Assembly: GCA_934216185.1 (NCBI GenBank) | Contig: CAKQBM010000085.1 | Coordinates: forward strand, 1-7,874 | Direction of reading: 5' to 3' | DNA: 7,874 nt | Origin: an uncultured Streptococcus sp. | GTDB lineage: Bacteria; Bacillota; Bacilli; Lactobacillales; Streptococcaceae | Shown here: in pieces, positions 1-6,482 of the stretch | How positions within the stretch are numbered: position 1 is the first letter of the stretch | How the letters are laid out: each line of letters starts with the position of its first letter | Made by a program: the position numbers and the translations under genes | The notes under the pieces: generated by a model | Database searches by the model: none | What the model was told of the DNA's origin: nothing | Seen by the model: the letters and a program-made list of their open reading frames with translations, nothing else

Positions 1-2
1 CA

Positions 3-71
3 TACAGCGAAACTTATAAACGAGCGGATTACTACAAAATCAAATTCATTTCATGTGACCGTGATCACTAA
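3..71 (+). CDS. 3' end of a probable GntR/UTRA-family transcriptional regulator (partial)
   Basis: Only the last 22 codons are inside the window; the gene continues beyond the left edge. The reading frame starting at base 3 gives a tail beginning YSETYKRADYYKIKF and ends with TAA just before a terminator. This resembles the typical end of the UTRA ligand-binding domain of HutC/FarR-type GntR repressors, where a Y-S-x-T-Y-x-R-x-D-x-Y-K-x-x-F segment forms the last strands. Such proteins bind DNA through an N-terminal winged helix and respond to sugars or sugar phosphates. From memory, pneumococci carry a GntR regulator (next to bgaC) close to purB, which fits, but this is not verified. A competing open frame (bases 1-84, ending ITKKKT) cannot be excluded, so the call rests on family resemblance of a very short stretch. 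Confidence 0.5.
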   Translation, partial: YSETYKRADYYKIKFISCDRDH

Positions 72-84
72 GAAGAAGACCTGA

Positions 85-106
85 GCCTAAGCGCTTGGGC
101 TTTTTT
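85..106 (+). terminator. Intrinsic terminator of the leftmost plus-strand gene
   Basis: A 6-bp stem (GCCTAA at 85-90 with TTGGGC at 95-100, one T·G pair) closes a GCGC tetraloop and is followed directly by six T residues at 101-106. It starts 14 bases after the TAA of the upstream partial gene, as expected for Rho-independent termination of that gene. Confidence 0.8.
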
Positions 107-289
107 CTATGCTTATTATATGACATTAAAAGTATAGTAGTTTGAATTAAGATATAAACAAATCAATCAGGGAAGTCAAATTAATTTCTAGAAATGTTTT
201 AGCAGTCACAGCGTACTATTCTAGCTTCAATTTACTATATATTTTCTATATGTTAATGAAGATCGATTAAATTAGTTGAAATTTTACTA

Positions 290-531
290 ATACTCTTCGA
301 AAATCTCTTCAAACCACGTCAGCGTCGCCTTGCCGTAGGTATATGTTACTGACTTCGTCAGTTCTATCTGCAACCTCAAAACAGTGTTTTGAGCTGACTT
401 CGTCAGTTCTATCTGCAACCTCAAAACAGTGTTTTGAGCTGACTTCGTCAGCTCTATCTGCAACCTCAAAGCAGTGCTTTGAGCAACCTACGGCTTGCTT
501 CCTAGTTTGTTCTTTGATTTTCATTGAGTAT
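290..531. repeat. BOX element, architecture boxA-boxB(x3)-boxC
   Basis: This is the mosaic intergenic repeat known from pneumococci and relatives. BoxA spans about 290-350 and contains, at 317-338, the complement of the BOX-A1R typing primer. Three 45-base boxB units follow without gaps at 351-395, 396-440 and 441-485; the first two are identical and the third differs at a few bases. BoxC spans about 486-531. The outer ends are imperfect inverted repeats (ATACTCTTCGAAAATC against GATTTTCATTGAGTAT). Each boxB can form two hairpins, a TGAC-TTC-GTCA stem and a CTCAAAACA-G-TGTTTTGAG stem. Open reading frames crossing the element on both strands are repeat-encoded and not genes. BOX elements are thought to be non-autonomous and to act as transcribed RNA structures; an effect on neighbouring genes here is possible but not shown. 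Confidence 0.95.
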
Positions 532-575
532 AAAATATTGGTAATCTTTTTATCAAAAAGCTTTAATAAACAAGA

Positions 576-626
576 AAAATCGAAGTTCTTCTACTCCAGT
601 AAATAGAGTAATAGAACTTCGATTTT
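576..626 (-). terminator. Terminator of purB, possibly bidirectional
   Basis: A perfect 14-bp stem (576-589 with 613-626) is capped by an inner 5-bp stem (TACTC at 592-596, GAGTA at 606-610). On the minus strand it begins 8 bases after the purB stop codon and runs into a T-rich tract (complement of 575-579). On the plus strand the right arm also ends in TTTTATTTT, so it could stop transcription coming from the left as well. It is the natural end of the leftward purine transcript. Confidence 0.88.
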
Positions 627-633
627 ATTTTAA

Positions 634-1929
634 TTATCCTAATCCTAGACGTTCAAAGATCTCATCCACCCGTTTGGTGTAGTAAGTTGGGTTAAAGATC
701 TCATTGATTTCTTCTTGTGTGAGGCGTGATGTCACCTCTGGATCTGCTTCAAGAAGTGGTTTAAAATCTACTTGGTTGTCCCAAGAGTAGGCCGTTTTTG
801 GTTGCACCAAGTCATAGGCTTGCTCACGGGTCATGCCTTTTTCAATCAAGGTCAACATAGCCCGTTGGCTGAAAATCAAACCGAATGTCGAGTTCATGTT
901 GCGGATCATATTTTCTGGGAAGACTGTCAAGTTCTTAACGATGTTGCCGAAACGGTTGAGCATGTAGTCAATCAAAATAGTCGTATCTGGTGTGATGATG
1001 CGCTCAGCTGATGAATGGGAAATATCTCGTTCATGCCAGAGAGCGACGTTCTCATAGGCTGTAATCATGTGACCACGAATAACACGCGCAAGACCTGTCA
1101 TGTTCTCAGAACCGATAGGGTTGCGTTTGTGAGGCATTGCTGAAGATCCTTTTTGACCTTTCGCAAAGAACTCTTCCACTTCGCGTTGCTCAGATTTTTG
1201 CAAACCACGAATCTCAGTCGCCATACGCTCGATTGAAGTCGCGATGCTGGCAAGAACCGCAAAGTACTCAGCGTGAAGGTCACGAGGAAGGACCTGTGTA
1301 GAGATTTCTTGAGCACGGATACCCAATTTATCGCAGACATATTGTTCTACAAATGGTGGAATGTTAGCAAAGTTACCAACCGCACCAGAAATCTTACCAG
1401 CCTCCACTCCAGCAGCCGCATGCTCAAAACGCTCCATGTTGCGCTTCATTTCGCTATACCAAGTCGCCAATTTCAGACCAAAGGTTGTAGGTTCAGCGTG
1501 CACACCGTGGGTACGACCCATCATGATGGTAAACTTGTGCTCCTTAGCCTTATCAGCGATGATGTTGGTGAAGTTTTCAAGGTCACGACGGATGATGTCG
1601 TTGGCCTGCTTGTAAAGGTAACCATAGGCCGTATCCACCACGTCAGTAGAAGTCAAACCGTAGTGGACCCACTTGCGCTCTTCACCAAGAGTCTCAGAAA
1701 CTGCACGCGTGAAAGCCACCACATCGTGGCGAGTCTCCTGCTCAATTTCCAAAATACGGTCGATGTCAAAGTCCGCTTTCTCGCGGATCAAAGCCACATC
1801 TTCCTTAGGGATTTCCCCCAACTCAGCCCATGCCTCGTCAGCCAAGATTTCCACCTCAAGCCAAGCACGGTATTTATTTTCTTCACTCCAAATATTCGCC
1901 ATCTCAGGGCGAGAGTAACGGTCGATCAT
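634..1929 (-). CDS. purB: Adenylosuccinate lyase PurB
   Basis: A 431-residue protein, full length for the family. PurB acts twice in cytoplasmic purine synthesis, releasing fumarate from SAICAR to give AICAR and from adenylosuccinate to give AMP; it works as a homotetramer of the fumarase/aspartase superfamily. Visible markers are the TRHDV segment with His68, the WVHYG segment with His89, the MGRTHG segment with His141, and the superfamily signature [11 protein letters not shown] at residues 261-271, which carries the flexible-loop serine. These positions agree with those known for Bacillus subtilis PurB. The start is chosen at [10 protein letters not shown] because this N-terminus is conserved in streptococcal PurB; the frame stays open about 44 codons upstream but with no start codon. 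No clear Shine-Dalgarno sequence precedes the ATG. The gene is separated from the accessory cassette by about 440 bases and ends at a strong terminator. Its base composition is ordinary for the host, unlike the cassette. Confidence 0.97.
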   Translation of the reverse strand: MIDRYSRPEMANIWSEENKYRAWLEVEILADEAWAELGEIPKEDVALIREKADFDIDRILEIEQETRHDVVAFTRAVSETLGEERKWVHYGLTSTDVVDTAYGYLYKQANDIIRRDLENFTNIIADKAKEHKFTIMMGRTHGVHAEPTTFGLKLATWYSEMKRNMERFEHAAAGVEAGKISGAVGNFANIPPFVEQYVCDKLGIRAQEISTQVLPRDLHAEYFAVLASIATSIERMATEIRGLQKSEQREVEEFFAKGQKGSSAMPHKRNPIGSENMTGLARVIRGHMITAYENVALWHERDISHSSAERIITPDTTILIDYMLNRFGNIVKNLTVFPENMIRNMNSTFGLIFSQRAMLTLIEKGMTREQAYDLVQPKTAYSWDNQVDFKPLLEADPEVTSRLTQEEINEIFNPTYYTKRVDEIFERLGLG

Positions 1930-2012
1930 GTTTAAGATACCAAGGGCGACTAGAAAGCGACTGAATTTTAGGAAACCAACGACGGACGCTTGCGTCCTAG
2001 GAGGTTTATCTA

Positions 2013-2025
2013 AATTCCGAGCTTT
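2013..2025 (+). promoter_or_regulatory. Possible PurBox-like site upstream of purB
   Basis: AATTCCGAGCTTT matches the lactococcal PurR operator consensus AWWWCCGAACWWT at 12 of 13 positions; the mismatch is in the core (A to G). It lies 84 bases upstream of the purB start, and a TAAAAT box with no good -35 (complement of 1965-1970) sits between them, which is the type of arrangement where PurR activates. A near match of this kind can arise by chance, so this is weak support only. Confidence 0.25.
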
Positions 2026-2154
2026 CCGCCCGGGTTCAGTTCTGCAAACTAGATGCCCATTCCCTTTCTTTGTTTACAATTAGGAAGTCCGTCGCCCGTA
2101 TTCAGTTTTTGTGAATACGAGTCCCCTTGTTCCTTTCTTTTTTCTGTTTATTTA

Positions 2155-2185
2155 ATTCTATCAAAAAGTAGATATTCGGGTTCAA
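2155..2185 (-). promoter_or_regulatory. Candidate promoter for purB
   Basis: On the minus strand an extended -10 (TGATAGAAT, complement of 2155-2163) is preceded at 19 bases by TTGAAC (complement of 2180-2185). Extended -10 elements are common in streptococci and tolerate a suboptimal -35 spacing. Use of this promoter would give purB its own transcript with a leader of about 220 bases including both hairpins. Confidence 0.4.
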
Positions 2186-2368
2186 ATTAGTGGAACCTAG
2201 ACACCCTTTATTTTTTGTAAAAGAAATACTAATTTCTCGTCCTCCACTTCCACTGTTAAAAATATCATTGGAAAAACGAAAATATAACTTTATCATTTTG
2301 CTTATATCATACAATAATGAAGGGGGTCTTTATCTCCTCTTGAATATTTCCTAAAATACAGCCCATCT

Positions 2369-3082
2369 TTATTCACCGCTAATCTCTGATTCTCTCAGTT
2401 GTCTCTGTATATTTTCTGGAATTCCGTCATTTGGACAATACCCATGCCAACAATTATCTTTGTGACATTGAAACTCATAATATTTGCCTCCATAAATACC
2501 ATATAGCTTTTTCCCCTCTTGAACTGCCCCATTTAAAACTAATTGTGCACTACGATTATCTAAATCCATAACAGATACCGTATTTCCCTTTAAACTACCT
2601 GAAGTTCGAATATCATGCTTAGGATTAGATTGATAAATTCTTATTGGTAAATAAAACTTATTTTTCTCAAACTGTTCGGTAGTAGATATATTCTTTAATG
2701 TTTTACTATTTACTGTAATAAAATCTTCTTTAAACTCATCTTTATATCCATTAGTAATAATTGCGTCATCGTTATTTAACTTATGGTAAAATTCTTCATC
2801 AGTAAGTACTTTAATGTTTTGTATAATTCTTTGCCGAACAGATCTGATAATATCAATATTGGAACTTTCTTTTATTCTCTTTTGATTAGAAAACAAATAG
2901 TACAAAACTGAGTTGCCGTTATCTTTACATGTACAAGTTGATACAAAGCATTGCTCTTGACTAATCAATTTAACTAATCTTTCATATAAATAATACAGCT
3001 CTGTCAAGCTATTTGCAAAACCATAAATTTCTTCATTTTCAACTGACTCAGGAAAACTTTCATTATGGAACAAAATCTCCAT
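2369..3082 (-). CDS. Uncharacterised protein, third gene of the DUF262/DUF3696 cassette
   Basis: A 237-residue soluble protein I do not recognise. No signal peptide or membrane segment is visible. The N-terminal half (about 15-105) is mostly helical-looking and holds Cys45, Cys50 and Cys52 in a C-x4-C-x-C arrangement. The middle (about 105-165) is charged. The C-terminal part carries the most distinctive text: AQLVLNGAV at 179-187, then KLYGIYGGKYYEFQ at 192-205, then CHKDNCWHGYC at 206-216 with three Cys and two His close together, and finally PENIQRQLRE. The Y-E-F-Q ... W-H-G-Y pattern seems faintly familiar from modular bacterial proteins, but I cannot name a domain. The start overlaps the stop of the ATPase gene by one base (TAATG), and AAGGAG (complement of 3089-3094) lies 6 bases upstream, so translation is coupled to the ATPase. 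The AT-rich composition matches the two upstream genes, implying the three moved together. An effector, adaptor or regulatory role in a three-part system is inference only. Confidence 0.8.
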   Translation of the reverse strand: MEILFHNESFPESVENEEIYGFANSLTELYYLYERLVKLISQEQCFVSTCTCKDNGNSVLYYLFSNQKRIKESSNIDIIRSVRQRIIQNIKVLTDEEFYHKLNNDDAIITNGYKDEFKEDFITVNSKTLKNISTTEQFEKNKFYLPIRIYQSNPKHDIRTSGSLKGNTVSVMDLDNRSAQLVLNGAVQEGKKLYGIYGGKYYEFQCHKDNCWHGYCPNDGIPENIQRQLRESEISGE

Positions 3083-4149
3083 TAATCTCTCCTTAAAAGC
3101 TCAAACAATGCGTTGTCCCATTCATCGAAAAAACCGTCTGGCCAATGTGACAGCTGTCCATCATCTTTAACATCTACATATTCAACTTTATGTTCTTTTC
3201 CTTCTCTATAAAAATACATAAACTTAACAGTTTCTCTAGATATCTTTTTATTTTTAACAGCTAGACGAACACCATTTACAATATGATCACTATGTGTTTC
3301 AGTAATAATTTGAACACCTTTGGAGCTAATTTCAGATAATAACTCTCCCATTTTTCTTTGACCTTTGGGATGAAGATGAGCTTCTGGTGATTCTATAATC
3401 ACTAAATCTCCTTCTTTCGCCATCAGTAAAGTTGTTAAAACAGGCGCTATATAACTAAGACCAAAGCCGACATTAATTGACTTAAAATTTTGACGTTCTT
3501 TCACAAAAGATAGATTTATCGTTTGACTAGTTGAGTCACTTAATGTAGAAATTGAAAATCCAGGACTAATTTCAGATAACCACTTCTCTAAATCATTTTC
3601 TAATGTATCTCCTAAAATAGTATTTTCATATTTATTTAGTTGGTACATATGAGCAAAAAATTCTCCATGCTGACCAACACTTCGTCTATTTTTAACTATA
3701 CTATACGATTTATCATAAAATTTTTGGGGTCCTATTCTGTCCGAAGAAATATAATTAAAGCCATCGGTGAATAGATTACAATTATTTAAATCTACATCAC
3801 TAGTTTCAATTTTTAAAAAGTCACTCTCAGGCTCTATATCAAGGCAACAATAGGATTTTCTTTCTGTACCAACTTCAATACTGATTTCAACACTAGAAAT
3901 TCCATCCGTACCATTCAAACACCTAATATCTTGAGCAGACCCTAAGTCAACTAATGTTGAATTTAATAATAACCCTCTGTCTATTTCTCGAGAATCATTA
4001 CTTTGTCTAAGCAAAAGTAATGATTGAATTAAGGTAGATTTCCCAGAACTATTAACTCCTGTTAAAACATTTAAATTATCCAAGTCAAATTCAATCTCAG
4101 AATAACACTTGAAATTTTTCAGGTAAATTTTGTTAAGTCTTTTCATCAT
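3082..4149 (-). CDS. DUF3696-type ABC/SMC-like ATPase of the accessory cassette
   Basis: A 355-residue cytoplasmic P-loop ATPase counted from the ATG at 4149. It opens with the RecF/SMC-like pattern in which a strand (IYLKNFKCY) is followed by Walker A GVNSSGKST at 31-39 and a Q-loop Gln at 42. The second lobe shows a signature-like NVGFGLSYIAPVL segment from 226, Walker B with the IIESPEAHLHP motif at 251-261, and a switch segment TETHSDHIVNGVR at 283-295. The C-terminus holds the WPDGFFDEW segment (336-344) characteristic of DUF3696. There is no TOPRIM nuclease domain, so it is not a full OLD nuclease, and no long coiled coil is evident. A longer start at TTG 4161 exists, but the ATG at 4149 gives a classic ATGA overlap with the DUF262 stop, with GGGG just upstream as a weak ribosome site; ATG 4146 is also possible. 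Family members occur in defence-type and regulatory loci, often next to DUF262 proteins as far as I recall. It likely powers or controls its two neighbours. Confidence 0.9.
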   Translation of the reverse strand: MMKRLNKIYLKNFKCYSEIEFDLDNLNVLTGVNSSGKSTLIQSLLLLRQSNDSREIDRGLLLNSTLVDLGSAQDIRCLNGTDGISSVEISIEVGTERKSYCCLDIEPESDFLKIETSDVDLNNCNLFTDGFNYISSDRIGPQKFYDKSYSIVKNRRSVGQHGEFFAHMYQLNKYENTILGDTLENDLEKWLSEISPGFSISTLSDSTSQTINLSFVKERQNFKSINVGFGLSYIAPVLTTLLMAKEGDLVIIESPEAHLHPKGQRKMGELLSEISSKGVQIITETHSDHIVNGVRLAVKNKKISRETVKFMYFYREGKEHKVEYVDVKDDGQLSHWPDGFFDEWDNALFELLRRD

Positions 4150-5387
4150 AAAACCCCACAAATTATATCATTGAATATTTCTAATCTATTCTTAATCGAG
4201 TTTTTATCATTTGCCTTAATATAATTATTAAAACTACTACTTTCTTCACAAATCTTAGTAAATCTATTGCGTATTACTTCACTATTTTGAATTAGTTTAT
4301 TTTGTTCAACCTCAGTTAATTTACTAATAACAACTGACCAACCTTCAAAAATAGCTTTGTTTATTGGAGTACGCCTCTGATCCGAACGCAGTTTTCTAAA
4401 GCTATATTTTCCAAAAATCTTATACACAACATCCATAGTCTTTTGAAATTCATGATAGTACTCTTCTAAACTTTGATCCTCTGATTCATTTAAAAATTCC
4501 ATAGCTAGTATCAAAAAATCATCAATAGAATTATTATATTTATCTAATGTAAATTTTGTAAAAGCAATATAGCGTAGACAAAATTCACGATCAAGCATTC
4601 TATCCGTTTTTATACTATTAGAAGTAGCAATTAAAAAATTTTTATTTTGTGATAGTTTGACCAAAAATTTTGTTGCTTTTCCTTGGTATAATGCATTTCG
4701 AATCTCTTGAGAAGTTAAAACTAGCCCACCAGTATTAATTCTCTTAAAAATATTATACTTGACATTTTTAGGAGTATTTTTTCTAACAAAATATGCATTA
4801 AAATTTGTTTCCTCTATTGTAGAGCGCATACTAAAAGGAAGCTCAGAGAATACCTTACCCTCCCAATCTTTTAAAAACTCTAAATTTTTAAGCTTAAATT
4901 TTTCTTGAACAACAAACTCATTAATAGTTGATAGTCTTTGCAATCCATCTATTACTAACCATTTTTCTTTATTAGACGAATCAAAATAAAAAGCAGGAAG
5001 AGGAATGTTTAATAAAATGGACTCTATCAGTCGACTTTTCTGTTCCATAGTCCACAGTCCTGCCTTCCGTTGAAAATCTGACTCGAGTTCAATAGCATCG
5101 TGTCTTAATCTATTTATTAATGTAAGGCAAACAATTCTGTCCATTACAATATCAATTTTTTCTGGATTAAAAGGGATTTCTATTTGAACAATTTCTTCAT
5201 CTTCTACAACTTCAGCATTACTAACTAATACCCCTTGTTCTTCCAAAACCTTTTCAGCTTCATATATGTCTATCCCATCTAAATTCTCAGCAATTTCATT
5301 CTCTAAATCTATTCTGTTAACCTTTCCGTTAACTATATACTCTTTTATTAATTCAAATAATTTATACTTTTCATTCTCGGACAACAT
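4146..5387 (-). CDS. DUF262 (ParB/GmrS-like) protein with sigma-1.1-like N-terminus
   Basis: A 413-residue soluble protein. The DUF262 domain spans roughly 85-235 and shows the family hallmarks in order: DFQRKAGLW at 104-112, IPLPAFYFD at 128-136, VIDGLQRL at 145-152 (the D-G-x-Q-R motif of this ParB-like NTPase fold), FKRINTGG at 214-221 and QEIRNALYQG at 227-236. The remainder (about 240-413) is helical, with the segment RRTPINKAIFEGW near 338. DUF262 is the core of GmrS, SspE and BrxU, which restrict foreign or modified DNA, but those have a DUF1524 HNH nuclease; no H-x-x-P nuclease motif is seen here. Residues 1-56 (…VNRIDLENEIAENL…YEAEKVLEEQGVLV) resemble RNA polymerase sigma region 1.1, a small DNA-mimicking fold. 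A strong AGGAGG lies 8 bases before the ATG, and the start is only 21 bases after the purK stop; the stop overlaps the ATPase start. A DNA-sensing or DNA-acting role is inferred. Confidence 0.9.
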   Translation of the reverse strand: MLSENEKYKLFELIKEYIVNGKVNRIDLENEIAENLDGIDIYEAEKVLEEQGVLVSNAEVVEDEEIVQIEIPFNPEKIDIVMDRIVCLTLINRLRHDAIELESDFQRKAGLWTMEQKSRLIESILLNIPLPAFYFDSSNKEKWLVIDGLQRLSTINEFVVQEKFKLKNLEFLKDWEGKVFSELPFSMRSTIEETNFNAYFVRKNTPKNVKYNIFKRINTGGLVLTSQEIRNALYQGKATKFLVKLSQNKNFLIATSNSIKTDRMLDREFCLRYIAFTKFTLDKYNNSIDDFLILAMEFLNESEDQSLEEYYHEFQKTMDVVYKIFGKYSFRKLRSDQRRTPINKAIFEGWSVVISKLTEVEQNKLIQNSEVIRNRFTKICEESSSFNNYIKANDKNSIKNRLEIFNDIICGVL

Positions 5388-5395
5388 ATATCGTG

Positions 5396-5401
5396 CCTCC
5401 T
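5396..5401 (-). promoter_or_regulatory. Strong ribosome binding site of the DUF262 gene
   Basis: The minus strand reads AGGAGG eight bases before the ATG at 5387, a perfect Shine-Dalgarno sequence. It fixes the start of the first cassette gene and lies within the 21-base spacer after purK. Confidence 0.85.
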
Positions 5402-5408
5402 ACCTTAT

Positions 5409-6482
5409 TTAAAATTCTTCCACACTATCCGGCACATCACTAAACAAGGTCACATGTCCCATCTTACGGTTGTGCTTCGCTTCTATTTTACCATACATAT
5501 GGAGGTGGGCGCTTGGATTTTCTGTGACATATTTTTCAGCAGCCTCGACGTGTTGACCGAGGACATTGAGCATAACAGCAGGCGCATGTAGTTTGATGGC
5601 TGGCAATGGTGCTCCCAGAACACCCAAGATATGGGTATCAAACTGGGAGAAGTCACAGGCTTCAATCGAATAGTGACCCGAGTTATGTGGTCGTGGGGCA
5701 ATCTCATTGACGATGATGTCATCAGCCGTCGCAAACATTTCCACGCAAAGGGTTCCAGATAAGTTCAGTTGTTCTGCGATTCGCACTGCCATGGTTTTTG
5801 CCTTGTCAGCTAGACTCTCAGAAATGCGAGCTGGCACAATAGTTTTCGAAAGAATGTTGTTACGGTGGATATTTTCCTGAACTGGGAAAATCGTCACATC
5901 CTTGCCATTTCCTGACACGATGACAGAAATTTCAAGGTCAAAGTTGACGAATTCTTCCAAGACGCAGGCTGCTGAATCGGCTAGCGCATAGGCTTCTGCC
6001 AAATCTGCATCTGAACGAATGACCTTTTGCCCATGCCCATCGTAGCCACCGGTCGCAGTCTTGAGGACATAGTTTTTGGAAAGGTCAATATCTGCCAAAT
6101 CTTGGCTCGAGGTCACAACCTTATAGGGTGCCACAGTGACTTGTGCCTTGTTTGAGAGAAAGTACTTTTCAAAAATGCGATTTTGTGAAATGCGAAGCAG
6201 GTCGGTTCCTTGAGGAAGCTGACCTTCTTTGATAACAGCATCCAAACCGTCAGCATCGACATTCTCAAACTCATAGGTGAGGACATCGCAACGCTCAGCC
6301 AACTGACGAAGAGCATCCACATCGTTATAAGGAGCCACGATGATTTCCGCCACGCGAGAGGCCGGGCAATCAGCCGCAGGATCCAGCGCGATAACCTTGT
6401 GGCCCATGTAGATAGCAGAAATGGCCATCATTTGACCCAGCTGGCCGCCACCGATAATTCCGATTGTTTTAGATGAGCTCAT
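5409..6482 (-). CDS. purK: N5-carboxyaminoimidazole ribonucleotide synthase PurK
   Basis: A 357-residue ATP-grasp enzyme of the cytoplasmic purine pathway. It uses ATP and bicarbonate to carboxylate AIR, giving N5-CAIR, which PurE then rearranges. Visible features are the N-terminal GGGQLGQMM loop at 11-19, the ATP-binding segment [12 protein letters not shown] at 141-152, the hinge EEFV at 176-179, and the metal/substrate-binding [12 protein letters not shown] at 259-270. The start ATG lies 14 bases inside the end of purE, with GAGGAG (complement of 6490-6495) 7 bases upstream, so the two are translationally coupled. The protein stops at SVEEF, immediately before the inserted cassette; whether the native protein carries a few more residues cannot be judged here, but all catalytic motifs are intact. 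The host-like composition contrasts sharply with the AT-rich gene that follows. Confidence 0.97.
   Translation of the reverse strand: MSSSKTIGIIGGGQLGQMMAISAIYMGHKVIALDPAADCPASRVAEIIVAPYNDVDALRQLAERCDVLTYEFENVDADGLDAVIKEGQLPQGTDLLRISQNRIFEKYFLSNKAQVTVAPYKVVTSSQDLADIDLSKNYVLKTATGGYDGHGQKVIRSDADLAEAYALADSAACVLEEFVNFDLEISVIVSGNGKDVTIFPVQENIHRNNILSKTIVPARISESLADKAKTMAVRIAEQLNLSGTLCVEMFATADDIIVNEIAPRPHNSGHYSIEACDFSQFDTHILGVLGAPLPAIKLHAPAVMLNVLGQHVEAAEKYVTENPSAHLHMYGKIEAKHNRKMGHVTLFSDVPDSVEEF

Larger units (their letters stand above)
1930..2368 (-). other. Gene-free 5' region of purB with two hairpins
   Basis: No credible gene lies in these 439 bases; a 70-codon frame at 2102-2314 lacks a ribosome binding site and family resemblance. 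The left part (1930 to about 2120) is relatively GC-rich and folds: a composite hairpin at 1964-2016 (GGACGC-TT-GCGTCC core with outer AAACC/GGTTT and AATTT/AAATT pairs) and an 8-bp hairpin at 2097-2119 (CGTATTCA with TGAATACG). The right part (about 2120-2368) is AT-rich like the accessory genes and shows no convincing terminator after the 237-residue gene. The change in composition near 2120 may mark the inner edge of the inserted DNA. Neither hairpin is followed by a T-run on the minus strand, so they are not terminators of the cassette; they would form in a purB leader RNA. Confidence 0.5.

Noticed and set aside
351..485. Three regular 45-base repeats considered as a CRISPR array
   Set aside because: The repeats abut with no spacers, are flanked by boxA and boxC, and no cas genes are present.
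287..606. Repetitive open reading frames on both strands across the BOX element (60, 71 and 87 codons)
   Set aside because: The peptides are simple translations of the 45-base boxB units and have no family resemblance or clear ribosome sites; the DNA is explained by the BOX repeat.
1273..1935. 220-codon plus-strand frame opposite purB
   Set aside because: It is the antisense shadow of the strongly conserved purB coding sequence and its peptide matches nothing.
2102..2314. 70-codon minus-strand frame downstream of the cassette
   Set aside because: No Shine-Dalgarno sequence near the start, no recognisable family, and it overlaps the candidate purB promoter and hairpin.
2300..2368. Terminator after the 237-residue gene
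   Set aside because: Only a weak GAGG/CCCC pairing is seen, with no stable stem followed by a T-run on the minus strand.
3082..4149. Classification of the ATPase as an OLD-family nuclease
   Set aside because: The C-terminal part is a DUF3696-type tail with WPDGFFDEW and leaves no room for a TOPRIM domain.
4150..4161. TTG start giving a 359-residue ATPase
   Set aside because: ATG at 4149 gives a typical ATGA overlap with the upstream stop and a normal start codon; the extra residues MWGF are not part of the conserved N-terminal strand.
4375..4395. CCGAAC core inside the DUF262 gene as a PurR box
   Set aside because: The flanking bases do not fit AWWWCCGAACWWT well and it lies deep in coding sequence, far from a start.
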